From positions 198,365-262,364 of the forward strand of contig JBMNEM010000004.1 in the NCBI GenBank assembly GCA_050948785.1: a DNA stretch of 64,000 nt, read 5' to 3'. This document shows, piece after piece, positions 45,570-53,680 of the stretch; position 1 is the first letter of the stretch; each line of letters opens with the position of its first letter. Made by a program: the position numbers and the translations under genes. The stretch is from JAAZMI01 sp050948785. GTDB lineage: Bacteria > Bacillota > Dethiobacteria > DTU022 > UBA8154. The notes under the pieces are model-generated. The model had not been told where the DNA came from. It saw nothing but the letters and a program-made list of their open reading frames with translations, and made no database searches.

Positions 45570-47498
45570 CTAGATATTTCTGGCAAAAAGATATCCATCG
45601 TGGATGGCCTCAATGACCTTTCTCGGTTGTACGCAATCTCCAATCGGTAAAACTTTCACCTTACCATTCAATTCATCAATGAGTGTGCTATTTGGTTTGG
45701 AACCAACAGCAAGAATTACAGTGTCCGCGCTGTATTCTTTTGCAGATTCTCCTTTTGTTGCAGAGACAGCCTTATCCGAAATCTGTGTCACTTTGGTGCC
45801 CGTCTCAATTTTGACCCCAAGCTTCTCCAGAGATTCAAAAATCGCTAAATTCGAAGTGTAGCCCAGATCTGCTCCAATCTGAGGAAGCATTTCGAGTACC
45901 GTGACATCCTTGCCTTGTTCAGCCAGAGTCTCCGCCGTCTCAAGTCCTACCAGGCCACCGCCGACTACAACCACTTTGGAGCCTGCTTTTTCGGGACTTT
46001 CCAATATTTCTTGAGCCTGAAAAACGTTGGGGAGATTGATGCCGGGGATTTGAGGCAGTATCGGAGTTGCTCCGGTTGCGATTATTACCACATCAGGTTT
46101 GATTTCTTCAACTACAGACAGATCAACTGCTTTGCCCAATTGTATCTCAATACCATACTGCCCTGCCTCACGTTGTTGATAATCCAATAAAGTTTGCATA
46201 CCTTCTTTGTGCGCGGCAAGAGCGGCATACCTGGCCTGTCCACCCAATTGGGATTCTTTTTCATATAGGAAGACTTTATGTCCCCTCTGGGCAGCAACTC
46301 GCGCCGCCTCCATTCCGGCAGGCCCGCCACCGGCAATCAGTACTTTTTTCCCACTTTTGGCGTTGCCAATAGACAGTAATGTTTCTTTGCCTACTTCCGG
46401 GTTCACAGTGCACGTAACACCGGGGAATCTGGAGATATTCTTATCAATGCAACCCATATTGCAGCTGATGCAGGGCCTAATCTTGTCAAACTCCCCTTTT
46501 GCCGCCTTGTTAGGCCAATCCGGATCAGCCAGAAAGGCTCTTGCCATGGCCACCAGGTCTGCTTTTCCGGAGGCCAGGACCTCTTCCGCTTGTTCTGCTG
46601 TGCGTATCTTGCCTACCGCCATAATCGGGATGTTAACTCTCTTCTTAATATCTTCCGATAAGTCGGCTAAACAGCAGTCCGGCAGCCTCATAACCGGTAT
46701 TTGCCAGTGCAGGGACTCAATGATACCGGCTGAAACATTCAAAACGTCAACTCCTGCTTTTGCAAGCAAGTCCGCATGAACTCTGGCCTCTTCAATCGTG
46801 ATGCCACCAGGTACATGGTCATCGCCGTTCATACGCATGAAAATCGGGTAGTCGTCGCCGACACGAGCTCTGATGGCTTCGACTATTTCAACCGCAAACC
46901 GCGCCCGGCGTTCCGGGGTTCCCCCATACTCATCAGTTCGTTTATTGGTAAACGGAGAAAGGAATTGGTTAATTATATAGCCGTGGGCGCCATGAATTTC
47001 AACGGCATCAAAGCCTGCCCTTTTTCCCCTTTCGGCTGCCGCAGCGTACCCTTCAACTATTTCAGCTATTCCATCCTTTGCCAGTACTCTTGGATACAAT
47101 CCAGAGAATTTGCAGGGCATTTTGGACGCGCCTACCGGCTTTGTTCCCGGAAGATGCGATTCGGCCAATCTTCTTCCGGCGTGGTGAAGCTGCAGGGCCA
47201 CTTTTGCCCCATATTTGTGAATTTCATCTAACATTTCACGTATTTTCGGAATCAGCTCGTCAGAGTAGATACCGAATTGATTGGGGCGAAACTTGGCCTC
47301 CGGAAGTATATAGGCTGCTTCAGCGACTATTAGTCCTACACCACCCTTTGCCCTGGCAACATAGAAATCGGTCAGCCTCTGTGTGGCCATGCCGTTTTGG
47401 TCACTATAACGCAACAACATACCCGGCATGACAATACGGTTCCTGATTGTGAGGCTTTTGACAGTAAATGGTTCAAACAGGTGTTTTAATTTTGGCAT
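45570..47498 (-). CDS. Old Yellow Enzyme-type FeS flavoprotein (enoate/dienoyl-CoA reductase family)
   Basis: 642 residues in three parts. An FMN-binding TIM barrel (about 1-330) has GRRLAESHLPGTKP, VEIHGAHGYIINQFLSPFTN and the 4Fe-4S ligands RPCISCNMGCIDKN...CTVNP. An FAD domain starts at LIAGGGPAGMEAARVAAQRG and an NAD(P) domain at VVVGGGLVGLETAETLAEQG. This is the architecture of 2-enoate reductase, 2,4-dienoyl-CoA reductase and trimethylamine dehydrogenase relatives. AAGGAGG precedes the ATG; a sigma-54 promoter lies upstream. First gene of the operon with both symporters. Confidence 0.9.
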   Translation of the reverse strand: MPKLKHLFEPFTVKSLTIRNRIVMPGMLLRYSDQNGMATQRLTDFYVARAKGGVGLIVAEAAYILPEAKFRPNQFGIYSDELIPKIREMLDEIHKYGAKVALQLHHAGRRLAESHLPGTKPVGASKMPCKFSGLYPRVLAKDGIAEIVEGYAAAAERGKRAGFDAVEIHGAHGYIINQFLSPFTNKRTDEYGGTPERRARFAVEIVEAIRARVGDDYPIFMRMNGDDHVPGGITIEEARVHADLLAKAGVDVLNVSAGIIESLHWQIPVMRLPDCCLADLSEDIKKRVNIPIMAVGKIRTAEQAEEVLASGKADLVAMARAFLADPDWPNKAAKGEFDKIRPCISCNMGCIDKNISRFPGVTCTVNPEVGKETLLSIGNAKSGKKVLIAGGGPAGMEAARVAAQRGHKVFLYEKESQLGGQARYAALAAHKEGMQTLLDYQQREAGQYGIEIQLGKAVDLSVVEEIKPDVVIIATGATPILPQIPGINLPNVFQAQEILESPEKAGSKVVVVGGGLVGLETAETLAEQGKDVTVLEMLPQIGADLGYTSNLAIFESLEKLGVKIETGTKVTQISDKAVSATKGESAKEYSADTVILAVGSKPNSTLIDELNGKVKVLPIGDCVQPRKVIEAIHDGYLFARNI

Positions 47499-47574
47499 TA
47501 TGATTCCTCCTTATTTTTTTATTACCCTGGTTTGTGATTCAGGGCACTTATTAATGCCAACCACATCTATCTTT

Positions 47575-47590
47575 TGCAAAGAGCGTACCA
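47575..47590 (-). promoter_or_regulatory. Sigma-54 promoter of the flavoenzyme-symporter operon
   Basis: On the minus strand TGGTACGCTCTTTGCA matches the sigma-54 pattern TGGCAC-N5-TTGCA with one mismatch and correct GG/GC spacing. It lies 77 bases before the start codon at 47498. The divergent gene encodes a sigma-54 activator. Confidence 0.82.
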
Positions 47591-47632
47591 CCTGCCTGTT
47601 TTCCCACACAGCCGCATACAACCGCATACACA

Positions 47633-47703
47633 CCGGTTCATTTTAACCGGAGATGGTTCAGGATCATACCATAAAACAATAACTTTGGTTCATATTTGAA
47701 CCA
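47633..47703. promoter_or_regulatory. Three palindromes, candidate activator binding sites
   Basis: CCGGTT-N6-AACCGG at 47633-47650, TGGTTC-N6-ATACCA at 47654-47671 and TGGTTC-N6-GAACCA at 47686-47703. All are 18 bases with the 6-6-6 layout of TyrR-type boxes. Centres are 21 and 32 bases apart, close to two and three helical turns. They sit upstream of the sigma-54 promoter and before the activator gene. Confidence 0.7.
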
Positions 47704-47807
47704 GAAGGATATCCAGAGTCCCCTATAGAATTAGTATTAAAACGAGGTAAAGCAGGTGAAAGAGGTTTATTAAAAGAGGTTCATTAGTTGAAGGAAGGTG
47801 AAAGAGC

Positions 47808-49277
47808 ATGGCCCCGGTTAAAGTATCTGACCATTTCAATGATTCTTCGGACCGGGAAAAGAAATATATAGGTTGCAGTCATAATAATCATGATTTGCCC
47901 ATGGTCAAATCCAGTACGCTTCTTGATGCCATTTTAGACACTTCTTTCGACGCCATCGTAGTTGTGGACAAAAACGGCGTGATTCTAAAGATCAGTTCCA
48001 GCTACCAGCGGCTTAATGCCATAAGCCCTAATATGGTTTTGGGAAAAACAGTTGACCAAATTGTGCGGGAAGGGTTGACATCCACCGTTGTAACTCCTCT
48101 GGTCTTGAAAAACAAAAAAACTGTCTCTACAAAATGCAGATTATTGCATAGCGGCAAGGAAGTGCTGTTAACCGGCAGTCCGGTTGTTAACAAGTCCGGT
48201 GAAGTAGAGTTCGTTGTTATCAACATGCGGGACGTCACTGAATTAGGCTTTCTGCATGAGGAATTGGAAAGGTCAAAAAAACTGATCAGGCAATATGACG
48301 GGCAACTCAGGCAGATGAAACTGATTTCAGATAAGTGGATTGGCAAGAGTCAAGCGTCACAAAAACTCAGGGATCTGATCATGACAGTGGCTAATTACGA
48401 CTCAATAGTATTGATTACCGGCGAATCAGGCGTTGGAAAAGGGGTCGTTGCGAGGTTAATACATGATATTCATTTCAAGGAGAATGCCCCTTTTATACAC
48501 GTGAACTGCGGCGCGATTCCTGAGACTCTGGCGGAATCCGAGTTTTTTGGATATGCCCCAGGGGCCTTTACCAGTGCATCCAAAGCAGGAAAAAAGGGGT
48601 ATTTTGAACTTGCCCATAATGGCACATTATTCTTAGATGAAATTGGGGAATTACCACTGAACCTTCAGGCAAAGCTCCTCAAGGTAATGGATGATAAAGC
48701 TTTCTATCGCATTGGCAGTGAGAGTATTACCAAAGTATCTACAAGAATAATCACTGCCACTAACCGAGATTTGGAGGAGTTGGTCAATAAGGGAACCTTT
48801 CGCCAGGATCTTTTTTACAGAATTAACGTAATACCAATTAATGTGCCCCCTCTAAAAGAAAGGCGTTATGATATAGCCCCCCTTGTCACTTACTATCTCC
48901 AAAAATATTGTGCACAGTATGATAAAAAAATGACTCTTGCCCCGGCAACAATGGAACTCCTTGAATCTTACAATTGGCCCGGCAATGTCAGGGAAATATC
49001 CAATGTTATCGAAAGACTGGTGATTTTCAGTACGAAAACAGAAATCGGTATAGATGATCTGCCAGAGTCCATACAAAAGTCGAAAAACATATATTCTACA
49101 GATCGCTCCCATGAGCATGACGGGAACAATGGGTTACAAGAAGCCTTGGATAATGTAGAGTTCAAAATCATTAAGTCAACCCTGGCAACATCCCGAAGCA
49201 TCCGCGAAGCTGCCCGCTCTCTGGGGATAAGCCATTCCACCCTATTGCGCAGGATGGACAAGATGGGAATAAAATAA
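47808..49277 (+). CDS. Sigma-54 dependent activator with PAS domain and TyrR-type HTH
   Basis: 489 residues: PAS sensor (about 40-150, DTSFDAIVVVDKNGVILKIS), AAA+ domain with Walker A TGESGVGKGVVA, sigma-54 contact loop GAFTSA (GAFTGA variant), Walker B GTLFLDEIGELPL and arginine-finger region, and C-terminal helix-turn-helix SIREAARSLGISHSTLLRRM. It should activate the divergent operon through the promoter at 47575-47590. The PAS ligand is unknown, presumably a substrate of the operon. Confidence 0.93.
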   Translation: MAPVKVSDHFNDSSDREKKYIGCSHNNHDLPMVKSSTLLDAILDTSFDAIVVVDKNGVILKISSSYQRLNAISPNMVLGKTVDQIVREGLTSTVVTPLVLKNKKTVSTKCRLLHSGKEVLLTGSPVVNKSGEVEFVVINMRDVTELGFLHEELERSKKLIRQYDGQLRQMKLISDKWIGKSQASQKLRDLIMTVANYDSIVLITGESGVGKGVVARLIHDIHFKENAPFIHVNCGAIPETLAESEFFGYAPGAFTSASKAGKKGYFELAHNGTLFLDEIGELPLNLQAKLLKVMDDKAFYRIGSESITKVSTRIITATNRDLEELVNKGTFRQDLFYRINVIPINVPPLKERRYDIAPLVTYYLQKYCAQYDKKMTLAPATMELLESYNWPGNVREISNVIERLVIFSTKTEIGIDDLPESIQKSKNIYSTDRSHEHDGNNGLQEALDNVEFKIIKSTLATSRSIREAARSLGISHSTLLRRMDKMGIK

Positions 49278-49304
49278 TAAATCTATAAGTAAATTTATGT
49301 TCCT

Positions 49305-49348
49305 GCCCAAACTTCAGTTCAGGCATTACCTGGCTGGGGTTTTTTTTG
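49305..49348 (+). terminator. Terminator of the sigma-54 activator gene
   Basis: An imperfect stem (CAG..CAGG with CCTG.CTG at 49315-49336) is followed by a run of eight Ts at 49340-49348. Confidence 0.6.
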
Positions 49349-49743
49349 TAACTTCAGCAGTTTGCTTCTACCCAGACCGGTGGTATCCAGATCTTATTAT
49401 ATCATAATATGCATACGGATTTTTCCAATTAAAAAACGCCCGTGTAATAACAAATCACCCTGGGGGTGATTTGTTCTTGGGTAAAAACATTAATATCTCT
49501 ATTCAACAGGCGTCCTGAGGGATGTGGATATGCCGCAGTTGAGGATTTGATGGATAACCCCCCAGGGTCTACCAGCATGCATCTAGTTCCGTTAGGCATA
49601 CGAAGATGTTATGAGCCTTTTCCGCAGGCTCAGGGCAAAAAGAAGACCGGCGATAATGCCCCCTTTTGAATCCCCTGGCGCAGGAAAATATTTCCGAATT
49701 TTTGTGAGCGGAATAAACCCCAAGCATACCTATATTCTGCAGA
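49349..49743. other. Gene-free stretch between activator and ECF operon
   Basis: No gene is supported here. There is a perfect inverted repeat ACAAATCACCC (49450-49460) with GGGTGATTTGT (49464-49474), without a T run. On the minus strand around 49600-49660 a short readable piece, GGIIAGLLFALSLRKRL, may be the tail of a lost membrane protein, perhaps an old substrate-binding component of the transporter; this is weak. Confidence 0.4.
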
Positions 49744-49782
49744 TTAAAAATCTGCCCAGGCAGGAATTACCGTAATTCCTGC
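49744..49782 (-). terminator. Terminator of the ECF operon
   Basis: GCAGGAATTAC and GTAATTCCTGC (49760-49782) form a perfect 11-pair stem; on the minus strand GATTTTTAATC follows after a few bases. Confidence 0.65.
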
Positions 49783-49791
49783 TCTCCCCCC

Positions 49792-51213
49792 TTACGCAGG
49801 GAACCTGCCCTTTTCCATATATAAAACCCGGTGGGCGCAACGCTCTGCCAGTTCGCGATGATGGGTAACCATAAAAACAGCAGTATTTGCTGCAGCCAAC
49901 TCCGCAATCACCTCCATAAACCTGCCCGCAGAGATACAATCCATGCCATGAGTAGGTTCGTCCAAAAGCAAAAGGGCTTGTTCCTGAGCCAGAACGCCGG
50001 CCAAAGCTACCCACTGCCTGTCCGATTTTGTCAGAGAATAAGGATGTTCTTCCGCCAGATGCTCTATCTGCAGGCGTTGCAGCCATTTCTCAACACGGGG
50101 CGGGATAAGCGAAGGGTTAATCTTTCGCATTTTCAGCCCCCAAGCTACTTCCTTTATAACCTTATCTTGAAAAATCTGATGATCCGGGTTCTGAAACAAA
50201 AAGCCGCTCCCGGCGGTGGCCTGGGCGATGGGTAGTCCCTTAATAGATTTACCCAGGATGCAAACCTCGCCTTTTTTCGGCTGCAGGATACCGGCGGCAA
50301 GCTTTAGCAGCGTACTTTTTCCCGACCCGTTAGGCCCGGTCAAAGCCACAATTTCGCCCGCCCTTATCGATAAACTGATGTTATCGACTGAAAAATCCTG
50401 CCCGTAGGAATAGAAAATGTTGTTCATAATCATTACAGGCAAGGGGGTTGCTTTTTCTTTTCTTTCGGGACTTTTCCACAAGCAGTTTTTTAAAAAACTA
50501 CTTCCGTCTACGTCAATGCCCAGACTTTTGGCTTCTTCCCAACGCTTCTGAAAGTCTTGGCTGGAACCCTGCCAGTAAATCTCCCCCTTTACCATTAAAA
50601 AGCACTTCGTTTCAAGGGCTTGATATAAATAACTGGAGGTAGATGCAATCAGGATACAAGTGCCCTTGGAGGCCATTTCTTTTAGCAGTGAAATGATTTT
50701 TGCCGTAAAATCAGAATCCATCTGTGCCAATGGTTCATCAAGCAGCAAAATGGGAGGATCCGGGGCCATTGCTGCGGCCAGCGCCACTCGCTGCCGTTCT
50801 CCACCGGAAAGAGTATGGACAGGCCTGTTCATTAACGGATCCAGTTGAAACAGGGAAGCAAGTTGTTGTAATTTGCAACGACGTTTTTCTGCCGGCCATC
50901 CCTGGTTGTACAGGGGAAATTCCAATTCTTCGGCCACAGTGGGTAAAAGAAATATATCGCTATCCTGTAAGACGATTCCCGTTTTTTGGCTTACCCTGCA
51001 CTCTCCCTCAATTCCGGCCTGCTGCATATGCGGGATCAGGCCGCTCAAGCAGTGCAGCAGCGTGGATTTTCCGCTACCGTTGTGCCCCAGCAAAAGCCCT
51101 ATTTCTCCCCGTGATAGCTGCAGTGAGACGTTTTTTAGGGCCGTCTGGTTACTCCAGGGGTAAGTCACGGTGATATTTCGGACTGAGATCACTTTATATC
51201 CGTCCTCTTTCAA
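49792..51213 (-). CDS. ECF-type transporter ATPase, fused tandem domains
   Basis: 473 residues with two ABC domains. Domain 1: Walker A LLGHNGSGKSTLL, signature LSGGERQRVALAAAMA, Walker B ILLLDEPLAQMDS. Domain 2: Walker A LTGPNGSGKSTLL, Walker B LLLLDEPTHGMDC, but its signature reads YSLTKSDRQWVALAGV, so the LSGGQ core is lost. It energises vitamin or metal uptake together with the EcfT protein encoded just upstream. No substrate-specific S component is encoded in the operon, so it may serve S components encoded elsewhere. Confidence 0.88.
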   Translation of the reverse strand: MKEDGYKVISVRNITVTYPWSNQTALKNVSLQLSRGEIGLLLGHNGSGKSTLLHCLSGLIPHMQQAGIEGECRVSQKTGIVLQDSDIFLLPTVAEELEFPLYNQGWPAEKRRCKLQQLASLFQLDPLMNRPVHTLSGGERQRVALAAAMAPDPPILLLDEPLAQMDSDFTAKIISLLKEMASKGTCILIASTSSYLYQALETKCFLMVKGEIYWQGSSQDFQKRWEEAKSLGIDVDGSSFLKNCLWKSPERKEKATPLPVMIMNNIFYSYGQDFSVDNISLSIRAGEIVALTGPNGSGKSTLLKLAAGILQPKKGEVCILGKSIKGLPIAQATAGSGFLFQNPDHQIFQDKVIKEVAWGLKMRKINPSLIPPRVEKWLQRLQIEHLAEEHPYSLTKSDRQWVALAGVLAQEQALLLLDEPTHGMDCISAGRFMEVIAELAAANTAVFMVTHHRELAERCAHRVLYMEKGRFPA

Positions 51214-51225
51214 TTTGGGTCACAG

Positions 51226-51834
51226 CTACAACAGTTTATACTGTATCAATAAAGCCAGGTTTACAGTAAAAAAGGCGACTGACAGGGCAGTAGGCCGGCG
51301 ATAACCTTTTGACCAGATGGGCAAAAAAGTTTCTCCTCGGGATTGTTGTTTTTGTACGTTTTCGCCGTAGCCGCGAAGATAAAGCAAATAAGCCATACCG
51401 TGTGCCCTGTTGAGGGCCTTGACAATGACCGGAATAATCATGGCCAGGTAGGCCCTGATTTTGGATGCCAGGTTGTTCCAGCAAAGCCCCCTCGTCTGTT
51501 GCGCCTGCGCTGTAATTTCCATTTCTTCCCGGAGTACGGGCAATAAGCCCAGCAGCAAGAGCATTATCAGGCCAAGATCTCTGTGCCAGCTGCTGAAATA
51601 AAGAAATATTTCCTGCGGAGGCGTAGTCATCAGAAAGAGTTGTGCCAGGGCCACAATCCCTGTCAGGCGCAGGGCTACAATACTGCCGTAAATAAATCCC
51701 TCCCATCCCAGCCATCCCCAAAAAGTCTCATTGGCAGGATTCAATAAGCTGTGGAAAAGTATTATAAACAGGGAGAAGAGCAAAAATGGCCGCAACCTCA
51801 GCAACCAGAGTTCCTGAGGGCAGGTAATTATCAT
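51226..51834 (-). CDS. ECF transporter transmembrane protein EcfT, short N-terminus
   Basis: Couples ATP hydrolysis to the substrate-binding membrane protein. The two coupling motifs with Ala-Arg-Gly type ends are AQQTRGLCW and YLLYLRGYGEN, the latter with RG. About five membrane segments are visible (RPFLLFSLFIILFHSLL, GSIVALRLTGIVALAQLFL). The usual first 50-60 residues are absent: the frame begins inside the third gene region, overlapping the TudS-like gene by 107 bases. So this is a truncated or unusually started EcfT. Confidence 0.7.
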   Translation of the reverse strand: MIITCPQELWLLRLRPFLLFSLFIILFHSLLNPANETFWGWLGWEGFIYGSIVALRLTGIVALAQLFLMTTPPQEIFLYFSSWHRDLGLIMLLLLGLLPVLREEMEITAQAQQTRGLCWNNLASKIRAYLAMIIPVIVKALNRAHGMAYLLYLRGYGENVQKQQSRGETFLPIWSKGYRRPTALSVAFFTVNLALLIQYKLL

Positions 51835-52219
51835 CTGAATGCGTAGTTATCTCACCTCCCCATTTGGCCCGGTATGTGTAGTGAATTCCACAGGAAGGAC
51901 TTCCTTTGATTCCCAACACACCGGTGAGCTTATAACCTTGCTGATGATAATCTGCAAGTTGATCTATTACCGGTTCAAGGATTATACGACAGTGACGTCG
52001 ATAAAAAGGATTATCGTACTGATCTTTGGATTGGCCCCAGCGCGCCCCGCCTGCAAAGGAATGTTCGGGACAAGGCAATTGTATGATGCCTGCATCCTGC
52101 TGGAGAATGAACTGAATAACGGGCTGCAGAACAGTTCCGTGAAGGGCTGTCCCCTTGATTTTACTGTTGGCGTTAAGCAAACAATGACTTAACAGCAATA
52201 TTTTCCCGCTGCGTAACAT
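51728..52219 (-). CDS. TudS/DUF523-related putative desulfidase
   Basis: About 163 residues. Three Cys motifs of the TudS-related group are present: LLLSHCLLNANSKIKG, IIQLPCPEHSFAGGARWGQ and IKGSPSCGIHY, probably holding a 4Fe-4S cluster used to remove sulfur from thiolated compounds. The last ~35 residues overlap the EcfT frame. ATG at 52219; a GTG three codons upstream is possible. The link to the ECF transporter suggests import and desulfuration of a thio-compound, but that is inference. Confidence 0.7.
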   Translation of the reverse strand: MLRSGKILLLSHCLLNANSKIKGTALHGTVLQPVIQFILQQDAGIIQLPCPEHSFAGGARWGQSKDQYDNPFYRRHCRIILEPVIDQLADYHQQGYKLTGVLGIKGSPSCGIHYTYRAKWGGEITTHSDDNYLPSGTLVAEVAAIFALLPVYNTFPQLIESCQ

Positions 52220-52228
52220 TTCACCCAC

Positions 52229-52543
52229 CGCTTCCGGTTAATTGTTCTCATATTAATACACTCTATTTTGTTGTACCTCAAACCTGCTGGGGACAGGATA
52301 ATCCCCTGTTATCAATTGTTTATGCTTCAACAGCAAATTTCCCCTTTAATTTTGGTACAATATTATTTATCCATGACCTCGTTCGATTTTGAGCATACCA
52401 GAAGTTTGAAACACAGCCCAATAGATTATTTCTATAAAGAAACTTGCGTTAATCATAAACGTCAATAAATAAAAATCATTAAGCCTATATTCACCCAGGG
52501 CAAGTTTGGAACGGTTCTTAAAGGGTTCAATTGGAAGTTTTGC
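52229..52543. other. Gene-free stretch before the TudS-like gene
   Basis: About 315 bases with no supported gene or RNA. AT-rich; the upstream side of the minus-strand ECF operon, so its promoter must be here or close, but I cannot place one with confidence. Confidence 0.4.
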
Positions 52544-52588
52544 AGAAAAAAGGCACAGGAGTGTAGGTCAATACCAACTCCTGTGCCT
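52544..52588 (-). terminator. Terminator of the toxin-antitoxin genes
   Basis: AGGCACAGGAGT (52551-52562) pairs perfectly with ACTCCTGTGCCT (52577-52588); on the minus strand TTTTTT follows. Confidence 0.9.
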
Positions 52589-52619
52589 AACATATTGAAG
52601 CATTGCTTCTTCATTATAG

Positions 52620-52917
52620 CTAAAGATTCTTCATATATCGTTTTAATTCCTCATAGAAATTTTCACGGGTGCCGGCTAGAATAACAACAACGGTATAGTC
52701 ATTTTCTTCAAGGATAGTATAGGCCAATTCATAGTTTTGTCTTGTTGTAATAAATATCGTAACCATAGATGCCCGATAAGTCGGCTGTTTTAGGATTGCC
52801 AATGAAAGGGTTTAGGAGTATTTCATCAACGGCTTTTTAAAAGGCAACCTTGAGCGGTTTTTCTTGGAGCTTTTTTAAAAAACGGGCAGCTGGAGGTAGA
52901 ATAATCAGTTTATGCAT
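52620..52917 (-). pseudogene. RelE/ParE-type toxin, decayed
   Basis: Starts MHKLIILPPAARFLKKLQEK and reads PLKVAF, then a TAA stop, then KAVDEILLNPFIGNPKTADL and SGIYGYDIYYNKT. A frameshift follows at the AAAA run (52735-52738), after which NYELAYTILEENDYTVVVIL and RENFYEELKRYMKNL finish in a third frame. The parts in order make a typical RelE/ParE toxin of about 97 residues. One nonsense change and one extra base inactivate it. It starts two bases after the antitoxin stop. Confidence 0.8.
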
Positions 52918-52919
52918 TA

Positions 52920-53291
52920 TTAGTCCTCCGCACCAAAAACATCTTCGTATAAGGAAAATTGGGCTTGGCCAGTAGCAGCAAGGCGAGCTTCATCAAGTAA
53001 GCGTTCTACAGCAGGACGAATTTGACGGCGAGTCTCCTTGAATTTTACGAGAAGTTCCTGGCCGGAAAGGCCCTGCGAGATTAAATCTGCCAGGATTTCC
53101 TCATCAAACTCACCACTGATCTCCCGCACAGGACGGATAACAATGGCATCTTTTTGGAGATAACATTCAACCTCCTTTTCAATACCAAGACTATTAAAAA
53201 AATCAATAGGAATCGTTATTTGACGCTTCTGTGATACTGAGATGCGTTTTTTTACCACAGGATTATCTTTCGGTTGAGCTGTATGTGACAT
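52920..53291 (-). CDS. AbrB/SpoVT-type antitoxin
   Basis: 123 residues. N-terminal swapped-hairpin DNA-binding domain: KRISVSQKRQITIPIDFFNS, then LGIEKEVECYLQKDAIVIRP. A helical C-terminal part would bind the toxin. It directly precedes the decayed RelE/ParE toxin gene and should repress the operon. It remains intact though the toxin is broken. A 23-base perfect inverted repeat lies 35 bases upstream. Confidence 0.85.
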   Translation of the reverse strand: MSHTAQPKDNPVVKKRISVSQKRQITIPIDFFNSLGIEKEVECYLQKDAIVIRPVREISGEFDEEILADLISQGLSGQELLVKFKETRRQIRPAVERLLDEARLAATGQAQFSLYEDVFGAED

Positions 53292-53325
53292 AAATATTCA
53301 CCCCTTTAGTATAGGCCAAGCAAGC

Positions 53326-53381
53326 TTGATCATTCTTTGTTTCTTTGAATTAATCATATCAAAGAAACAAAGAATGATCAA
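53326..53381. repeat. Perfect 23-base inverted repeat upstream of the antitoxin gene
   Basis: Arms 53326-53348 and 53359-53381 are exact reverse complements (core ATTCTTTGTTTCTTTGA) around the ten-base spacer ATTAATCATA. The site is 35 bases before the antitoxin start, so it could be its operator; cruciform or terminator use is also possible, though no T run follows. Apart from it, the gap to 53680 shows nothing clear. Confidence 0.75.
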
Positions 53382-53680
53382 ACAGAGGCCCTAAAGATTT
53401 TTTTCTTAATAAATCGATGGAGGAACTGATTATTTTTTTGATGGTCTGATTGTTGAGGGTTCTACAATAAAAGATAATAAATTTTGTTTCCATCTAGAAA
53501 ACAATGATTCTTGACCAGGCCATACCCATAAACAGCTGCTAAACCTCCTGACAGTCTCCACCTTCTTGCCAAAAAGTTTCTATTATGGTACTATTTAGTC
53601 AAGTGCGATTTCACTACACCATTAATCCAAAATGCCTCCAAATCTAGAAAAATGAACATACAAGAAAGAGGAGAATCTAA

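Noticed and set aside
49466..49669. Plus-strand frame of 67 codons after the sigma-54 activator
   Set aside because: No ribosome site and unlike any protein; the region is left as unassigned.
53326..53381. CRISPR repeat or terminator
   Set aside because: There is a single inverted pair without repeated units or spacers, and no T run on either side.
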